Of a stretch of DNA of 64,000 nt, positions 1 to 8,552 are shown in pieces. Under the pieces are notes generated by a model. It was given only the letters and a program-made list of their open reading frames with translations. It was not told where the DNA came from and ran no database searches. A program made the translations under genes and the position numbers. Positions within the stretch are counted from its first letter, which is position 1. Each line of letters opens with the position of its first letter. The stretch is from the NCBI GenBank assembly GCA_027063785.1, contig JAMORC010000005.1:26050-90049 (forward strand), in the 5' to 3' direction. Source of the stretch: Desulfurobacteriaceae bacterium. Lineage in GTDB: Bacteria; Aquificota; Aquificia; Desulfurobacteriales; Desulfurobacteriaceae.

Positions 1-404
1 GGGTTCGGGCAGTGGGGAAGGCCGAAGACGTGGCCCATCTCGTGGGTAACTTCCTTTCTTACTCTTGAGAAAAAAAGGTCTCTATTCTCTGAAAGGAGTC
101 TTGCGTAGGAGACTATTGCGCCTTTAAAGGGGAAAGCAACTCCGAATACAAAGTTCAGTCCCCTCGAGTAAAGGTCGTAGGGAGTCACTGCAAGGGCAAA
201 TAGGGCTTCATTCGGCTTTTCAAGTAAGACATTTTGAAGCTGTCTTTCCGCCAGCAGCTGTCCTTCCCTTGAGGCCGTAGGGTCGGGGGGTATGGATCCC
301 TCGTAAGCGGGCTCGAGGTCAAACTTCCTGATGAGCACTTCCTCGGTTTCTGAGATTACCTCGGGAAGGGAGTAGCCGACGGAAAGTATGGAGCAGATGG
401 CCAT
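1..404 (-). CDS. amzA: archaemetzincin-type zinc metalloprotease, truncated by window edge
   Basis: Only the first 134 codons are in the window; the gene runs off the left edge. The visible part ends in the zinc-binding motif HEMGHVFGLPHC, which matches the archaemetzincin signature HExxHxxGxxH/C with its first following cysteine. Archaemetzincins are small (about 180 residue) aminopeptidase-like zinc proteases with a second structural zinc. The ATG at 404 overlaps the hslO stop codon (TAATG), so it is the last visible gene of the long minus-strand operon starting at metH. Pairing with a redox chaperone suggests protein quality control, which is inference. The remaining cysteines (CxxC) cannot be checked here. 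Confidence 0.85.
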   Translation of the reverse strand, partial: MAICSILSVGYSLPEVISETEEVLIRKFDLEPAYEGSIPPDPTASREGQLLAERQLQNVLLEKPNEALFALAVTPYDLYSRGLNFVFGVAFPFKGAIVSYARLLSENRDLFFSRVRKEVTHEMGHVFGLPHCPN

Positions 405-1405
405 TAGTTTTCTCCTTTCTCCTTTTCATTTAAGATTTCTTCAAGTTCTTCCTTTGTAAAGAAGTATTCTTCTCCGCAGAAGTTGCACTTGATGGAAGCT
501 CCCCCTTCTTTTATAAGTTCCTTAAGCTCTTCTGCGGGCATTGCAAGTAGGCCTCCCCGTGCGATCTCCTTAGAGCACTTGCATTTGAATGAGAGTTCTT
601 TAAGGGCTAACAGCTCTACGGTAAAGCCTTCAAACAGCAGTTCCGATATTTCTTCCGGCCTTTTTCCTTCTTTTATGAGTGAGCTTATCGGGGGCATTTT
701 CTTGACGTTCTCTTCTAATTTTTCGACGGCCTTTTCTGAAGCTCCGGGAAGGGGCTGGGCTATGAAGCCTCCGGCTGCCTCTACCTTTCCCGTTTCCCCG
801 ACGAGGACTCCGATGGACACTGCAGAAGGTATCTGTTCAGACTTTAGCAGGTAATAGGCTATGTCCTGGGCTATCTCTCCTGAAACGAGGGGAACGGAGC
901 TTTCATAAGGTGTCCCGAATCCGAGGTCTTTAACTACCGTTAGAACTCCTCTGCCGACCGCCTTGCCTATGTCAAACTTCCTTCTTCCGTTTTCTTCCTT
1001 GACAAACGTTGGTACGTTAGGGTTCTGAACGAATCCCCTAACTTCTCCTTTTGCATTTGCCTCGGCGACGACAAGCCCTATCGGGCCGTCTCCTTCAATT
1101 CTGAGGAGGACTCTCTGCTGGGTTCCGTGCTTGAGGAGGGATGTCAGCAGTATGGCTCCCGTTAAAGCCCTTCCGAGGACTGCGGTTGCCATCGGAGAGA
1201 GTTTATGCCTCAGCCTGGCTATTTCACACAGGTTTGTTGTTCTGACAATTAAAGCCCTCAGTGCATCCTCTTTCGTCAGGACAACAACTCCGTAATCTCT
1301 GTCCAGGAAGTATTTCTTTAGATCATCCTTGACTCGGTCTGTGAGTTCTTTAACAAACTGCTCCCTTTGGGAAAGATTTCCGATTTTTTTCTTCTCCATT
1401 TTCAC
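404..1405 (-). CDS. hslO: Hsp33 redox-regulated chaperonin
   Basis: 333 residues. The Hsp33 core covers about residues 45-290, with the typical stretch LSPMATAVLGRALTGA. The C-terminal zinc/redox switch is present as CKC (about residue 277) and CNFC (about residue 309), the four cysteines that bind zinc when reduced and form disulfides on oxidative unfolding. It is a cytoplasmic holdase. The N-terminus is about 40 residues longer than in E. coli Hsp33. The start is GTG at 1405, overlapping the previous stop by four bases; an ATG two codons later at 1399 is equally possible. Its presence in a likely anaerobe suggests defence against oxidative or thiol stress. Confidence 0.95.
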   Translation of the reverse strand: MKMEKKKIGNLSQREQFVKELTDRVKDDLKKYFLDRDYGVVVLTKEDALRALIVRTTNLCEIARLRHKLSPMATAVLGRALTGAILLTSLLKHGTQQRVLLRIEGDGPIGLVVAEANAKGEVRGFVQNPNVPTFVKEENGRRKFDIGKAVGRGVLTVVKDLGFGTPYESSVPLVSGEIAQDIAYYLLKSEQIPSAVSIGVLVGETGKVEAAGGFIAQPLPGASEKAVEKLEENVKKMPPISSLIKEGKRPEEISELLFEGFTVELLALKELSFKCKCSKEIARGGLLAMPAEELKELIKEGGASIKCNFCGEEYFFTKEELEEILNEKEKGEN

Positions 1406-2205
1406 CTCTGTCTTACTACCGATAGGTTATCCAAATCTATAATCATGTTGTCGTAGGCGGCCAGCGTCTTTATTCCCGTTTTTTCCGTTATTTCCCTTGC
1501 CACTTCCCAGGGCTTGGCTTTCAGCATTGTTCTTCCAAAGTGGGTCATTACAGCCAGTTTCGGCTTTATGTGGGAGATTATCTTTACGGCATCGGGAACT
1601 GATAGGTGGTCAATGGCGGGATTAGGGAGAAGGAGCGTAACGTTGAGTATTAGGAGCTCGGATCCGGCATAAGCTTCAAGGAGTCCGTCAAAATAGGATG
1701 TGTCGGCCATGTATGAAGTTTTTAGCTTCCACTCAAAGGTAATTCCATAAGTTTCTACTCCGTGGATGTGTTTTTTCGGGAAGAAAATAGAGAGATTGTT
1801 GTTAACGCTGTAACGCAGACCTTCCGAGATTATTACTGTTTCTTTTATATTTTTCCTCGTGTAATTGAGGACAACGGGATCATCTTCGATAGCATCCGAG
1901 GGGCACAGGAGTGTTCCTCTTTTGTTTTTTCCTCCCAGGGTCATAGCTTCCAATATGTGGTTGACGTCGGCGCAGTGATCAAGGTGCCTGTGGGAGAGTA
2001 TAACGAAGTCTGTCCAGAAGGGTTCTATCCCCTTCCTGTGGGAGTGAACGAAGGCTCCGGGCCCGGGATCGACGTGGAAGTTAATTCCTTCAAAGTTAAA
2101 GTAGAGGCCTCCGGCCTGTCTTTCAAAGCCGAAAGCAACGTAGCGGGCGCCTGCTGTGCCGAGGAATACCAGCTTATTCCTTAAGGTTTCTCTTGTTAGC
2201 TTCAA
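1402..2205 (-). CDS. metallo-beta-lactamase fold hydrolase, RNase Z-like
   Basis: 267 residues. The metal-binding motif HRHLDHCAD (about residues 72-80) fits HxHxDH. Further expected ligands are an Asp in MADTSYFD, the DHLS segment and a His in MTHFGR near the C-terminus, so the metal site looks complete. The fold class covers RNase Z and cyclic-phosphodiesterase-like enzymes; the substrate cannot be named. It overlaps lpxA and hslO by four bases on each side, so it is translated as part of the same operon. Confidence 0.8.
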   Translation of the reverse strand: MKLTRETLRNKLVFLGTAGARYVAFGFERQAGGLYFNFEGINFHVDPGPGAFVHSHRKGIEPFWTDFVILSHRHLDHCADVNHILEAMTLGGKNKRGTLLCPSDAIEDDPVVLNYTRKNIKETVIISEGLRYSVNNNLSIFFPKKHIHGVETYGITFEWKLKTSYMADTSYFDGLLEAYAGSELLILNVTLLLPNPAIDHLSVPDAVKIISHIKPKLAVMTHFGRTMLKAKPWEVAREITEKTGIKTLAAYDNMIIDLDNLSVVRQR

Positions 2206-2978
2206 GCCGGGCAGATACCTCTCCTGCTCTTTTTTATAAAGTCAATGAATTCTATAACTTCCGTTAAAGTGCCGAATTCTTCAAGAACTTTTTCAAGGGC
2301 AAGCTGAATGGGTTCGTCGGTCTTGAATACCATTTCGAAAACGGTGGTAAGCGTTCTTATAGTTTCTTTGGAGAAGCCTCTTCTTTTAAGGCCTACGATG
2401 TTTATTCCCTCGAGCCTTGCCCTGTTTCCCTGGGCAACAACAAAGGGAGGGACATCTCTGTGGACGGCGGAAGCTCCTCCGATCATTGCGTGCTTGCCGA
2501 TTCTTACAAACTGGTGGATTCCTGTAAGGCCCCCGATAACTGCAAAGTCCCCGATTTCGACGTGACCGGCGATCTGGACTGCGTTTGCTACTACGACGTT
2601 ATTTCCTATGGTGACGTCGTGAGCTACGTGGGTATAGGCCATCAGCAGGACGTCGTTCCCTATTTTTGTTATGCCTCCTCCTCCTTCCGTTCCCTTGTGG
2701 ATCGTTACGTACTCCCTGACTTTTACCCTGTCTCCGATGATGACTTTTGTTTCCTCTCCTTTAAACTTCAGGTCTTGGGGATCTACTCCTATGTGGGAAG
2801 CGTAAATGACGCAGTCCTTTCCTATTTCTGTGTCTCCTTCTATTACAGCTCCTTTCCTAATCAGGGTATTTCTGCCCACTTTTACGCCTTTGCCGACGTA
2901 CGCGAAGGCTTCAACTGTTACGCCTTCGTCAAGTTCTGCCCCACTTTCCACTATTGCCAGTGGATGAATGTTTACCAT
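2202..2978 (-). CDS. lpxA: UDP-N-acetylglucosamine acyltransferase LpxA
   Basis: First step of lipid A synthesis: 3-O-acylation of UDP-GlcNAc from acyl-ACP in the cytoplasm. The protein is built of left-handed beta-helix hexapeptide repeats over about residues 1-185 and has the catalytic histidine in the segment VQIAGHVEIG. The C-terminal helical domain follows. I chose ATG 2978 (protein begins [10 protein letters not shown], 258 residues). It forms a TAATG overlap with the fabZ stop and matches LpxA N-termini; the reading frame is open 13 codons further but those lie inside fabZ. The fabZ-lpxA order is the usual one in Gram-negative bacteria and indicates an outer membrane with lipid A. Confidence 0.97.
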   Translation of the reverse strand: MVNIHPLAIVESGAELDEGVTVEAFAYVGKGVKVGRNTLIRKGAVIEGDTEIGKDCVIYASHIGVDPQDLKFKGEETKVIIGDRVKVREYVTIHKGTEGGGGITKIGNDVLLMAYTHVAHDVTIGNNVVVANAVQIAGHVEIGDFAVIGGLTGIHQFVRIGKHAMIGGASAVHRDVPPFVVAQGNRARLEGINIVGLKRRGFSKETIRTLTTVFEMVFKTDEPIQLALEKVLEEFGTLTEVIEFIDFIKKSRRGICPA

Positions 2979-3412
2979 TACTTCCTCGTAACCATTGCCA
3001 TGATTTCTGCGTTGCACACGAGGTCTTCCCCGACAAAGGCTTCTCCCTTCATTTTTGACATTTTTGATTTAATGACGGTAGGTTCTAAGACAAACTTTAC
3101 CGTATCACCGGGTCTGACCGGTTTCCTGAAGCGTGCTTTATCGATTCCCATAAAGTAAACAACGTATTCTTTCGGAGATAGGTTGAAGGACTTAAACATC
3201 AAGATGCATCCCACCTGTGCCATTGCCTCGATGAGCAAGGCTCCCGGAAAGATGGGGTGACCGGGGAAATGCCCCTGGAAGAAGGGTTCGTTCATCGTTA
3301 CGTTCTTTATGCCGACAATTCTCTTTTTCGGTTCAAGTTCGACGATTCTGTCAACGAGGAGAAAGGGGTATCGGTGAGGGATAACTTCCATTATCTCCAC
3401 TATGTCCATCAT
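2978..3412 (-). CDS. fabZ: 3-hydroxyacyl-ACP dehydratase FabZ
   Basis: 144 residues, the normal hot-dog-fold length. The active-site histidine lies in [13 protein letters not shown] and the glutamate in LLIEAMAQ. The enzyme dehydrates 3-hydroxyacyl-ACP in fatty acid elongation and shares its substrate pool with LpxA, its downstream neighbour. GGAGG sits six bases before the ATG at 3412, which overlaps the ispF stop. Confidence 0.97.
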   Translation of the reverse strand: MMDIVEIMEVIPHRYPFLLVDRIVELEPKKRIVGIKNVTMNEPFFQGHFPGHPIFPGALLIEAMAQVGCILMFKSFNLSPKEYVVYFMGIDKARFRKPVRPGDTVKFVLEPTVIKSKMSKMKGEAFVGEDLVCNAEIMAMVTRK

Positions 3413-3903
3413 TGAGTGCCTCCCTTGGGGATTTTTGAGAGGAGAACAACCGCTTGAGCCGATATACCTTCTTCTCTGCCTTCAAATCCGAGCCCTTCCG
3501 TGGTTGTAAACTTTACGGATACTTTATCTATCGGGGTATTTACTGTTTCAGAAATGTTTTGTCTCATTTGTTCTCGGTAGGGCTTCAATTTCGGTTTCTG
3601 AGCAACGACAATGGAGTCAAGGTTTTCTATTCTGTATCCTCTTTTTTCGGCAAGTTCCACTACTTTTTTTAGAAGGGTCAAACTTGAAATTCCCCTGTAT
3701 TTCTCATCGCTGTCCGGGAAGTGCTCTCCGATATCCCCGAGAGCTAACGCTCCGAGGATAGCGTCACAGATGGCGTGTACGAGAACATCGGCGTCAGAGT
3801 GCCCTTTTAACCCTTTGGGATAAGGTATTTTTACCCCTCCAATTATGAGGGGTAAGTTATCTTCGAGCCTGTGAGCGTCATAACCTATTCCGATTCTAAA
3901 CAT
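3409..3903 (-). CDS. ispF: 2-C-methyl-D-erythritol 2,4-cyclodiphosphate synthase IspF
   Basis: 164 residues. It makes ME-cPP in the MEP isoprenoid pathway. Metal ligands appear in GYDAHR (Asp, His) and in the His of [13 protein letters not shown], the IspF signature; the C-terminal [11 protein letters not shown] segment is also typical. IspG of the same pathway lies at 13114-14184 in another operon. It overlaps fabZ by four bases and directly abuts the response-regulator gene. Confidence 0.97.
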   Translation of the reverse strand: MFRIGIGYDAHRLEDNLPLIIGGVKIPYPKGLKGHSDADVLVHAICDAILGALALGDIGEHFPDSDEKYRGISSLTLLKKVVELAEKRGYRIENLDSIVVAQKPKLKPYREQMRQNISETVNTPIDKVSVKFTTTEGLGFEGREEGISAQAVVLLSKIPKGGTQ

Positions 3904-4767
3904 TCAAGCAAGCCTGCTCTTTATGAGTTTTTCTACTTCTTCCTTTATTACTCTTTCTGCTATTTCGGGGATAACTTCCCAGGCGATTTCCCTTATGATT
4001 TCTTCCACCTTTTCGTCGGGTAGGGAGGGAGTAACTTGGGCCTTGCTAATGGCTTCCTTAGCTTCTTCTGCTACTCTTTCAACCGGCTGTGGTGCAGGCT
4101 TTTCTGCTTCTTCCGATTCTACCGGAAGCGGTTGTGGTTCTAAAGGTATAGACTCTTGAGAGCTGATCGGTGTTTCTGTCGGGGTTGCTTCCTGCTGAAC
4201 GGGTTCCAAAATTATGGGTTCCTCAGCCGTTTCTAATGGTTCTATCGGAATTATTTCCTGCTGGGCTGATTCTGCAGTTTCTTCCAGGTTTATAACCGGA
4301 AGTTCTTGAGGAGAAACGGTTTCTTCCGAGCTAACAATTTCCGGTTCTTCTGTCGGTAAGGTAAGAACTTCACCGGAAGAGGGAAGGACAAGCTCCAATT
4401 TCTCTTCAACGGCCGGTTTTTCCTTCCCGGCCTTTTGAAGCTTCGAAATCAACTCTTCTACCGTGAACGGTTTTTCGAGGGTGTCTACGGCACCCTTTGC
4501 TTTGGCCTTTTCCGGGTCAAATCCTTCGAGTCTGTATCCGGTAACGATAACCGGACAGCCTGTTCTTTTAAGGTCTTCCAGAACGTCAAGAGCTGTTCCG
4601 TTTCTGAGAGTATAGTCAAGGAGTACGACGTCAGGTTTTTCCTTGTTGGCAAGGTTTATAACATCCCTCGGTGTGTAGGCGTGAATAACTTCTACCAGCC
4701 TCGAGGAGAGGACTTTTTCTATAAGCTGGTGCCAAGTTGCTTTATCATCTCCGTAAAGAACTTTCAT
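3904..4767 (-). CDS. response regulator with long acidic/proline linker and conserved C-terminal helix
   Basis: 287 residues. Residues 1-115 are a CheY-type receiver: acidic pair in GDDK, phospho-acceptor Asp in VVLLDYTL, conserved Lys in LEKPF. Residues about 120-235 are low-complexity, rich in Glu, Pro, Ser and Thr, and probably disordered. The last about 40 residues form an amphipathic helix (EKVEEIIREIAWEVIPEIAE and on), a tail I recall from delta-proteobacterial regulators and do not assign a function. There is no DNA-binding domain, so output is probably by protein contact. It overlaps the downstream-encoded coiled-coil membrane protein gene by four bases, suggesting they act together. 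No histidine kinase is in the window. Confidence 0.8.
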   Translation of the reverse strand: MKVLYGDDKATWHQLIEKVLSSRLVEVIHAYTPRDVINLANKEKPDVVLLDYTLRNGTALDVLEDLKRTGCPVIVTGYRLEGFDPEKAKAKGAVDTLEKPFTVEELISKLQKAGKEKPAVEEKLELVLPSSGEVLTLPTEEPEIVSSEETVSPQELPVINLEETAESAQQEIIPIEPLETAEEPIILEPVQQEATPTETPISSQESIPLEPQPLPVESEEAEKPAPQPVERVAEEAKEAISKAQVTPSLPDEKVEEIIREIAWEVIPEIAERVIKEEVEKLIKSRLA

Positions 4768-5459
4768 TTTGCAACTCCTTCAAGCTCTTTCTTAACATTT
4801 TCGATCAGTATAACTAGTTCTTTGGATGTAATGACTTGCCTGTCAAGGTCTTTTAGTACCTCACTTCTGTCGGGTTCTTTGATTACGTTAGAAAGAACAA
4901 GCATTTCATCTTTAACTAATCCCTGGTTTAGGCTTTTTGCCATTGAAAGTGCTGATTCTATTGATTGGATAACCTGAGAGAGCTTTTCCTCTGAAAAGTG
5001 CGTTTCTTGTTGACCTGCCTCATTCATCTGGAGGTTTTGAAGGTCGTTTCTTATTATCATGAGGTTGTCCTTAACCTGCGTTAGGAGAGATGTGTCGCAG
5101 GAGGGAAGGGATAGGTCAATTTCTTTTAACAATTTCTCTGCTGTTTCAAGTGCTGACCTGCTGTCGGAAGAAAGGGGAAGGTTCCGGGAAGTTTCTTTAA
5201 GTCTTGAGATTTCTTTCGCCAGTTCCGACAAGAAATTCCTCAACTGAAGGAGTTTTTCTTCTTTTAGGGAGGAAATTTCTTTCTGGAGATCGTTAAGTAA
5301 ATTTTCAACCTTTCCGGAAATCGCCTTCAACTCCTCTTCCAAGGGAGTAAAGTCCTGTTTGGTCTTATGTCCTAAAAGCTTTGTCAGAGCAAATCCGAGG
5401 ATAAGACCTATTACCGTGAAAGTAGCTGCAACTATTGTAGTTAAGACTCCCCAGTCCAT
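4764..5459 (-). CDS. membrane-anchored coiled-coil protein of unknown function
   Basis: 231 residues. One N-terminal transmembrane segment (about residues 6-27, ending ALTKLLGHK) is followed by about 190 residues of Leu/Glu/Lys-rich heptads, so a long cytoplasmic coiled coil is likely. No enzymatic motif is seen. The ATG at 5459 has GGAG five bases upstream; GTG 5462 is an alternative. The architecture (TM plus coiled coil next to a receiver-only regulator) recalls chemotaxis-like or polarity scaffolds, but that is inference only. Confidence 0.65.
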   Translation of the reverse strand: MDWGVLTTIVAATFTVIGLILGFALTKLLGHKTKQDFTPLEEELKAISGKVENLLNDLQKEISSLKEEKLLQLRNFLSELAKEISRLKETSRNLPLSSDSRSALETAEKLLKEIDLSLPSCDTSLLTQVKDNLMIIRNDLQNLQMNEAGQQETHFSEEKLSQVIQSIESALSMAKSLNQGLVKDEMLVLSNVIKEPDRSEVLKDLDRQVITSKELVILIENVKKELEGVAK

Positions 5460-5477
5460 CACTGCTCCAGCTTTTCT

Positions 5478-6050
5478 TTATTCAAATTCCAACTTAAGTA
5501 TATCGTAAATTCTGCCAATTGGTAAACCCATAACGTTAAAGAAATCTCCCTCTATTCTTTCTATGAAAAGCGCGCCGTAGCCCTGAATACCGTAGGCTCC
5601 AGCCTTGTCGAGCGGTTCTCCGGTGCTTATATACCACCTGATCTCTTCTAAGGTTAAGCGTTTGAACTTTACTCTGCTTTCCTCAAAAGCAGATATAAGT
5701 TTTCCGCCGGGAAGGCGTAAGGCAAAGCCTGTCAGTACTCTGTGCCATGTCCCCGATAATCTTTTGAGAAAGTCTACAGCCTCTTCCTTATCCTTAGGTT
5801 TTCCGAGTATCCTGTTTTCCGAAACGACAATTGTATCGGCAGCCAAGGCGATTTCTCCCGGGAAAAGCTCTTTGGCCGATAAAACTTTCAGTTCGGCGTT
5901 TTTTACGGCTGTTTCTTCGGGTGTGTTGAAGAGCTTTTCTTCCGTTTCGCCCTTTACCACTCTGAAGTTGAAGCCGGTCATTTTTAGTATTTCCCTTCTC
6001 CTGGGGGAAGAGGAAACGAGAGCAATCCTAACGCTTATCGGCTGTATCAT
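5478..6050 (-). CDS. maf: Maf family nucleoside triphosphate pyrophosphatase
   Basis: 190 residues. The N-terminal SSSPRRREIL motif and the AADTIV and GKPKD segments are Maf signatures. The family hydrolyses modified or canonical NTPs (dTTP/UTP or m7GTP) to the monophosphate, a housecleaning role. Its start lies 23 bases inside the 3' end of rnc. Confidence 0.95.
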   Translation of the reverse strand: MIQPISVRIALVSSSPRRREILKMTGFNFRVVKGETEEKLFNTPEETAVKNAELKVLSAKELFPGEIALAADTIVVSENRILGKPKDKEEAVDFLKRLSGTWHRVLTGFALRLPGGKLISAFEESRVKFKRLTLEEIRWYISTGEPLDKAGAYGIQGYGALFIERIEGDFFNVMGLPIGRIYDILKLEFE

Positions 6051-6762
6051 CTATAACTCCCAAGGCTTTAAGCATTTCCTTTGCTGCTTCCTGTTCTGCT
6101 CCCTTTTTAGATTTACCGACACCTACGGTTTTAATCTCCTTGACCCTGCACTCTACGAAAAAGGTTTTATCGTGTTCGGGACCTTCGGATTTTATCAGGA
6201 TGTAGTCGGGAATTACTTTGTATTCCTTCTGGGTTACTTCCTGAAGGAAGCTCTTAAAGTCTTTATACGTTACTGCCCTATCCAGGATGTCCCACATCCT
6301 TTTTAAAAAGTTTTTCTTGAAAACTTCCTTTGCCGTTTCGAAGTTACTGTCTAGGTAAATCGCTCCGAAAACAGACTCAAAAACGTCGCAGAGAATTGAT
6401 GACTTTTCCCTGCCACCGGTTTTCCTTTCTCCCCTGCCCAGCAGCAGGTATTTACCCAGGTCTATATCCCTGGCAAGTTCCGAAAGGACGGTTTCGCTAA
6501 CAAGGTAAGCCCTTATCTGGGAAAGTTCCCCTTCGCTCTTGTCCGGATACTTATTTATCAGCTCTTCACTGACGATTAAACCTATCACTGCATCTCCGAG
6601 GAATTCCAGTACCTCGTAGTTTTCTCCTGTTTCCTTTTCAAAAGCAAAAGATCTGTGTATAAGGGCACGTTTGAGGAGGCCTTTATCCTTAAAGGAATAT
6701 CCGAGCTTCCTTTCAAGCTCTACTATTTCTGCCTCTCCTAAACCTTTTTCAGTACCAGGCAA
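6028..6762 (-). CDS. rnc: ribonuclease III
   Basis: 244 residues. The RNase III catalytic domain spans about residues 15-150, with signature [10 protein letters not shown] and the second catalytic acidic site in [14 protein letters not shown] double-stranded RNA-binding domain follows (about 168-240) and ends [11 protein letters not shown]. It processes rRNA precursors and structured mRNA. Its start lies inside the 3' end of fabF (25-base overlap) and it overlaps maf downstream. Confidence 0.97.
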   Translation of the reverse strand: MPGTEKGLGEAEIVELERKLGYSFKDKGLLKRALIHRSFAFEKETGENYEVLEFLGDAVIGLIVSEELINKYPDKSEGELSQIRAYLVSETVLSELARDIDLGKYLLLGRGERKTGGREKSSILCDVFESVFGAIYLDSNFETAKEVFKKNFLKRMWDILDRAVTYKDFKSFLQEVTQKEYKVIPDYILIKSEGPEHDKTFFVECRVKEIKTVGVGKSKKGAEQEAAKEMLKALGVIDDTADKR

Positions 6763-7979
6763 GCGTTAGTTCCCCCAAATCCGAAAGAGTTTTTAAGGAC
6801 ATAGGTTATATCTGCCTTAACTGCCTTATTGGGAGTGTAGTCAAGGTCACACTCGGGATCCGGCTCTTCGTAGTTTATTGTTGGCGGAATAGTTCCCGTC
6901 CTTATTGCCATGACGGAGGCTACTACCTCAACGCCACCTGCTGCTCCGAGGAGATGACCGATCATTGACTTTATGCTGCTTATCTTTACTTTGTAGGCAT
7001 GCTCTCCAAAGACGCTCTTTATTGCCATTGTCTCATAAAGGTCGTTGAACTTGGTTGAAGTTCCGTGGGCGTTTATGTAATCAATGTCTTCCGGTGAGAT
7101 ACCGGCATCTCTTAAGGCGTTACTCATAGCCCTTGCAGCCCCTTCGCCTCCGGGAGCGGGAGCGGTCATGTGGTAGGCATCTCCGCTTGTTCCGTAGCCT
7201 ACGATTTCTGCGAGGATTGGTGCGCCCCTCCTCTTTGCGTGCTCGTATTCCTCCAGAATGACGATGCCGGCTCCTTCTCCCATAACAAAGCCGTCCCTGT
7301 TTTTGTCAAAGGGCCTGCTGGCCTTTTCGGGGTCATCGTTCCTTGTTGAGAGGGCCTTTGCTGCTGCAAATCCTGCAATAGAAAGGGGAGTTATACAGCT
7401 CTCTGCGCCTCCTGCAACCATTACGTCGGCATCGCCGTAAAGGATTGTCCTGTAGGCTTCACCTATGGCATGAGTCCCGGTAGCACAGGCAGTAACAACC
7501 GAGATATTGGGGCCTTTAAATCCGAATCTTATTGACACGATTCCGGAAGCCATATTTATGATTTCCATTGGAACGCAGTAAGGTGAAACCCTCCTGGGGC
7601 CCTTGTTTAAAAGAACTGAGTGTTGTTCTTCAATAGTCGTAAGTCCTCCTATTCCGGAACCTATAAGGACGCCGACCCTTTCTTTGTCTACGTCGGCCGA
7701 ATCCAGTCTGGCACTTTTTACGGCCTGAGTTGCCGCTCCGACGGCAAACTGGATGAAGGGATCCGTTCTTCTGGCTTCTTTTCTGTCAAAGTAGTCGGAA
7801 GGGTTAAAGTCTTTAACTTCTCCCGCTATCTGAACCGGAAATCCCTCAGGATTAAACTTCGTTATTCTTCCGATTCCGGACTTCCCGGCTGTTATGTTTT
7901 CCCAGAACTTTTCAACGCTACTTCCTACCGGTGAGACTACTCCAAGTCCTGTAATAACTACTCTTCTCCTCTTTTCCAT
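6738..7979 (-). CDS. fabF: beta-ketoacyl-ACP synthase II FabF
   Basis: 413 residues, normal length. The Cys-His-His triad is visible: nucleophile in VTACATGTH, then NAHGTST and [11 protein letters not shown]. It condenses malonyl-ACP with acyl-ACP in fatty acid elongation. The acyl carrier protein gene usually next to fabF is not in this window; apt lies upstream and rnc downstream. Confidence 0.97.
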   Translation of the reverse strand: MEKRRRVVITGLGVVSPVGSSVEKFWENITAGKSGIGRITKFNPEGFPVQIAGEVKDFNPSDYFDRKEARRTDPFIQFAVGAATQAVKSARLDSADVDKERVGVLIGSGIGGLTTIEEQHSVLLNKGPRRVSPYCVPMEIINMASGIVSIRFGFKGPNISVVTACATGTHAIGEAYRTILYGDADVMVAGGAESCITPLSIAGFAAAKALSTRNDDPEKASRPFDKNRDGFVMGEGAGIVILEEYEHAKRRGAPILAEIVGYGTSGDAYHMTAPAPGGEGAARAMSNALRDAGISPEDIDYINAHGTSTKFNDLYETMAIKSVFGEHAYKVKISSIKSMIGHLLGAAGGVEVVASVMAIRTGTIPPTINYEEPDPECDLDYTPNKAVKADITYVLKNSFGFGGTNACLVLKKV

Positions 7980-7991
7980 TATCCCCTCTCT

Positions 7992-8552
7992 TTAAAACTT
8001 TATGAGAGAAAAGACGGGGTATCCCCTTTCTGATATTTTCTTTCTTCCGCCGAGGAAGGTAAGCTCAAGAAGGAAATCAACGCTTATTATGTTTCCTCCG
8101 AGCCTCTCGACAAGATCAATTGCTGCACTCATCGTTCCGCCTGTGGCGAGGACATCGTCGATGAGGACTACTTTCATTCCCTCCTGGATTGCGTCTTCGT
8201 GAACTTCTATGCTGTCTTCTCCGTATTCCAGAGTATAGGTAGCCTTTATCGTTTTATAAGGAAGCTTTCCCGGCTTTCTTATGATTGCAAGCCCTGCTCC
8301 TATCTTGTATGCAAGGGCTGCGGCCAGCAGGAATCCCCTTGACTCTATTCCTGCAACGATGTCAATACCGAGACCTATATACCTGTTCCCTATGTAATCA
8401 ATGACTTTCTGGAAAGCCCACGGTTTGTGGAGAAGGGGTGTTATATCCTTAAAAACAATGCCGGGCTTTGGAAAATCCGGAATATCCCTTATTAGGGATT
8501 TTAGTTCGAGTATCTCCTTATGTATGTCCAGGTCGGTCTCCCTGTTAGCCAT
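7992..8552 (-). CDS. apt: adenine phosphoribosyltransferase
   Basis: 186 residues. The PRPP-binding motif VVLIDDVLATGGT is near residue 130, and the N-terminal FPKPGIVFKDITPLL is the Apt signature. It salvages adenine to AMP. It overlaps metH by eight bases and lies 12 bases before fabF. Co-transcription with metH may serve removal of adenine released from S-adenosylhomocysteine breakdown (inference). Confidence 0.96.
   Translation of the reverse strand: MANRETDLDIHKEILELKSLIRDIPDFPKPGIVFKDITPLLHKPWAFQKVIDYIGNRYIGLGIDIVAGIESRGFLLAAALAYKIGAGLAIIRKPGKLPYKTIKATYTLEYGEDSIEVHEDAIQEGMKVVLIDDVLATGGTMSAAIDLVERLGGNIISVDFLLELTFLGGRKKISERGYPVFSLIKF

Noticed and set aside
2460..3158. Long plus-strand open frame of 232 codons opposite lpxA and fabZ.
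   Set aside because: It is an antisense shadow of two well-conserved genes; composition (Tyr, Cys, Val, Ser-rich) is typical of such shadows.
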